Source: CAMPKL01 sp963805925 (GTDB taxonomy: Bacteria; Acidobacteriota; Terriglobia; Bryobacterales; UBA6623). From it: a stretch of 64,000 bases of DNA. Numbering within the stretch: the stretch's first letter is position 1; the number at the start of each line of letters is the position of its first letter. The notes below the pieces were generated by a model. That model was not told where the DNA came from and ran no database searches. It saw nothing but the letters and a program-made list of their open reading frames with translations. Location of the stretch: assembly GCA_963805925.1 (NCBI GenBank), contig CAWDWB010000003.1:744001-808000 (forward strand), in the 5' to 3' direction. Position numbers and translations under genes: made by a program. This document shows, in pieces, positions 62,887-64,000 of the stretch.

Positions 62887-63465
62887 ATGAACAGATCGGC
62901 GAACTCCAAAGGCGAATTCTTGTTGGCAGTTACCCTGGGGCTGCTTTTTCTGACGGCTATTCCCGCAGTTTCTGAGAGAACACCCGCAGGTCGAGCGCCC
63001 GTTGGGACATGGTATTTGGCGCTGGATACAACGCCGTTTGGAATCCCCGGCGAGTTCTTGTCGGGGATGGCTACCTTCCACAGCGATGGGACCTTCCTCA
63101 TCGTCGATGCAGGCGACTTTGGCCAGCCCGGCTTCACCGGCAAGCATCTTCCGCAGTTCGGAAGCTGGGAGAGTTCGCCTTCGGTCCGAAGCCGAGGCGC
63201 CATCCTGCACGGGACGAGTCTCTTTCTCGAAGCCGATCTCGGCGGCGAGGTGTTGAACTGGCAGCGGGTTAAGTTCGAGTTGACACTCAGCCGAGACGGC
63301 AGCGTGATGACGGGGACCGCCGACGTCACGCTCTTGGCTTGCGACGACATGCTCCCCTTGCCCTCAGCCCTGCGCTGTTCAAACCCGATCGCCAACGCGA
63401 GTCAGTTCCTTCCGGCAGCACCCGCTCCGTTGCCGGTCACGTTTACGCGTCTGAACGCCCGATAG
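62887..63465 (+). CDS. secreted protein, unknown function
   Basis: A 192-residue protein from the ATG at 62887; the frame extends upstream to 62602 but only over the divergent gene. Signal KGEFLLAVTLGLLFLTAIPA. The mature part APVGTWYLALDTTPFGIPGE, SGMATFHSDGTFLIVDAGDF, QFGSWESSPSVRSRGAILHG and ELTLSRDGSVMTGTADVTL looks like a lipocalin-like beta fold (a G-T-W start, then paired strands). No family assigned. It is transcribed divergently from the HTH-TolB-TPR regulator, which may control it. Confidence 0.7.
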   Translation: MNRSANSKGEFLLAVTLGLLFLTAIPAVSERTPAGRAPVGTWYLALDTTPFGIPGEFLSGMATFHSDGTFLIVDAGDFGQPGFTGKHLPQFGSWESSPSVRSRGAILHGTSLFLEADLGGEVLNWQRVKFELTLSRDGSVMTGTADVTLLACDDMLPLPSALRCSNPIANASQFLPAAPAPLPVTFTRLNAR

Positions 63466-63845
63466 AAGCGAAGGGCCTAATTGATGGGATACCAAGGGAG
63501 CCACAGGACTCAACGACGACCGCCGCACTGCTACCGCCAGTCCGAATTGCCGAGAACTGGCACGAAGAATTTCGTAGTCGGGAGTAGGAGCGCAACCCAG
63601 GATCGTGGATTGTATCGGCTGACGCCGAGTAGTTTCCTACAAGTCCGAATCGCGGCAGTGACCCCTGAAACGGGCCGTTTAGGTTCTTTCAAGACGCCCA
63701 CATTGGATCGTTTCCTGGAAATCCAACACAGAGGAAGTCACCCGCAGCGCAGGGGCGGACTTGAAGAACCGAAGAATTTGCGGTTGCCGGCACTAGACAA
63801 GAATGGAATGATGGAGGGCGTTGGGGGGAGAACGCTCTGAGTATA
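63466..63845. other. 380-bp intergenic region containing repeat copy C
   Basis: Contains the interspersed repeat at 63627-63741 and no convincing gene. An open frame crosses it (63481-63840) but has repeat-derived content only. Confidence 0.45.
63627..63741 (+). repeat. interspersed intergenic repeat, copy C
   Basis: GAGTAGTTTCCTACAAGTCC then GAATCGCGGCAGTGACCCCT, GAAACGGGCCGTTTAGG, and CGTTTCCTGGAAATCCAACA. The first 40 bases are almost the same as in copies A and B. The tail is close to the 53800-53830 segment. Confidence 0.75.
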
Positions 63846-64000
63846 TTGCTGAGAGACATCTGGCCGATCGACAACCTGAAGGATTTCAAGGTCCATTTCG
63901 CACGATGGAACGGCGAGACGCAGCCGCTTGAAGTCTTCGTGCGGGACAAGGCGGAGTGGCAAGGATGGCAAAAGTACCGGCCGGGGCGGAATGACTTCAA
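63846..64000 (+). CDS. N-terminal part of an unidentified protein (runs off the window)
   Basis: Open to the window end. It reads LLRDIWPIDNLKDFKVHFAR, then WNGETQPLEVFVRDKAEWQG and WQKYRPGRNDF, amino-acid use typical of a real protein. No ATG or GTG is in frame after the stop at 63762; a TTG at 63846 (with GGGGGGAG at 63823-63830) is the best start, but the spacing is long. It may be a nuclease-associated family, but I cannot assign it. Confidence 0.45.
   Translation, partial: MLRDIWPIDNLKDFKVHFARWNGETQPLEVFVRDKAEWQGWQKYRPGRNDF

Overview
The window reads as a chromosome segment of an Acidobacteriota bacterium of the Bryobacterales/Solibacter type. This is inferred from family content, not from a marker gene. 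Two large exported proteins (53917..56730 and 58211..60535) carry SBBP-type repeats and a C-terminal region resembling the one first described in Solibacter. There is also an Oar-like TonB receptor with a carboxypeptidase-regulatory domain, several Tat-exported enolase-superfamily and Gfo/Idh enzymes, and an HTH-TolB-TPR regulator, all typical of that group.

Layout. (1) 1-26.3 kb is a catabolic region. It holds a tail of one enolase-superfamily enzyme and a complete Tat-exported one, two exported RraA-like proteins, a cytochrome c/sugar dehydrogenase, a deacetylase-like protein, a ClC transporter, a protease-dead HtrA-like PDZ protein and a SpoIIAA-like/small peptide/H+-ATPase operon. These are followed by an FG-GAP protein, a glycosyltransferase, a Tat lipoprotein enolase homologue, L-lactate permease, an esterase, an AhpD-like protein, a TonB receptor and a Tat Gfo/Idh oxidoreductase. 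The exported enolases, RraA proteins and Gfo/Idh enzyme suggest that some sugar or sugar-acid chemistry happens outside the cytoplasm.

(2) 26381-38367 is an integrative element in tRNA-Asp(GTC). It is bounded by 45-bp direct repeats of the tRNA 3' half and carries an intact tyrosine integrase and an excisionase-like gene next to the intact tRNA. The interior is decayed: IS630, IS21 and IS3 remnants, frameshifted transfer genes (VirD4/TraG-like, ribbon-helix-helix, winged-helix/relaxation-like), an intact ssb, and three intact cargo genes (two secreted proteins and an RHS/YD-repeat protein).

(3) 38.5-49.5 kb is ordinary chromosome. It has a bicupin, an ECF sigma/membrane protein/Spy-like operon, a second ECF sigma/zinc anti-sigma/B-box membrane operon, a D-2-hydroxyacid dehydrogenase, an amidohydrolase, a CDF transporter, hypoxanthine phosphoribosyltransferase, another exported enolase homologue, an O-methyltransferase and tRNA-Lys(TTT).

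(4) 49.6 to about 53.8 kb is a second, smaller decayed element next to tRNA-Lys. Its integrase differs, but its core matches the first island in order and sequence: a hairpin block, gene 1, gene 2, a GC-rich inverted-repeat block and a TraG-like remnant. The two noncoding blocks have been retained while the genes around them broke, which makes them the most interesting signal in the window (candidate origin of transfer or replication).

(5) 53.9-64 kb holds large exported repeat proteins, a beta-barrel protein, the HTH-TolB-TPR regulator, an M20 peptidase fragment and three intergenic copies of an interspersed repeat of about 115-180 bp that I do not recognise. No CRISPR array, rRNA gene or riboswitch was seen.
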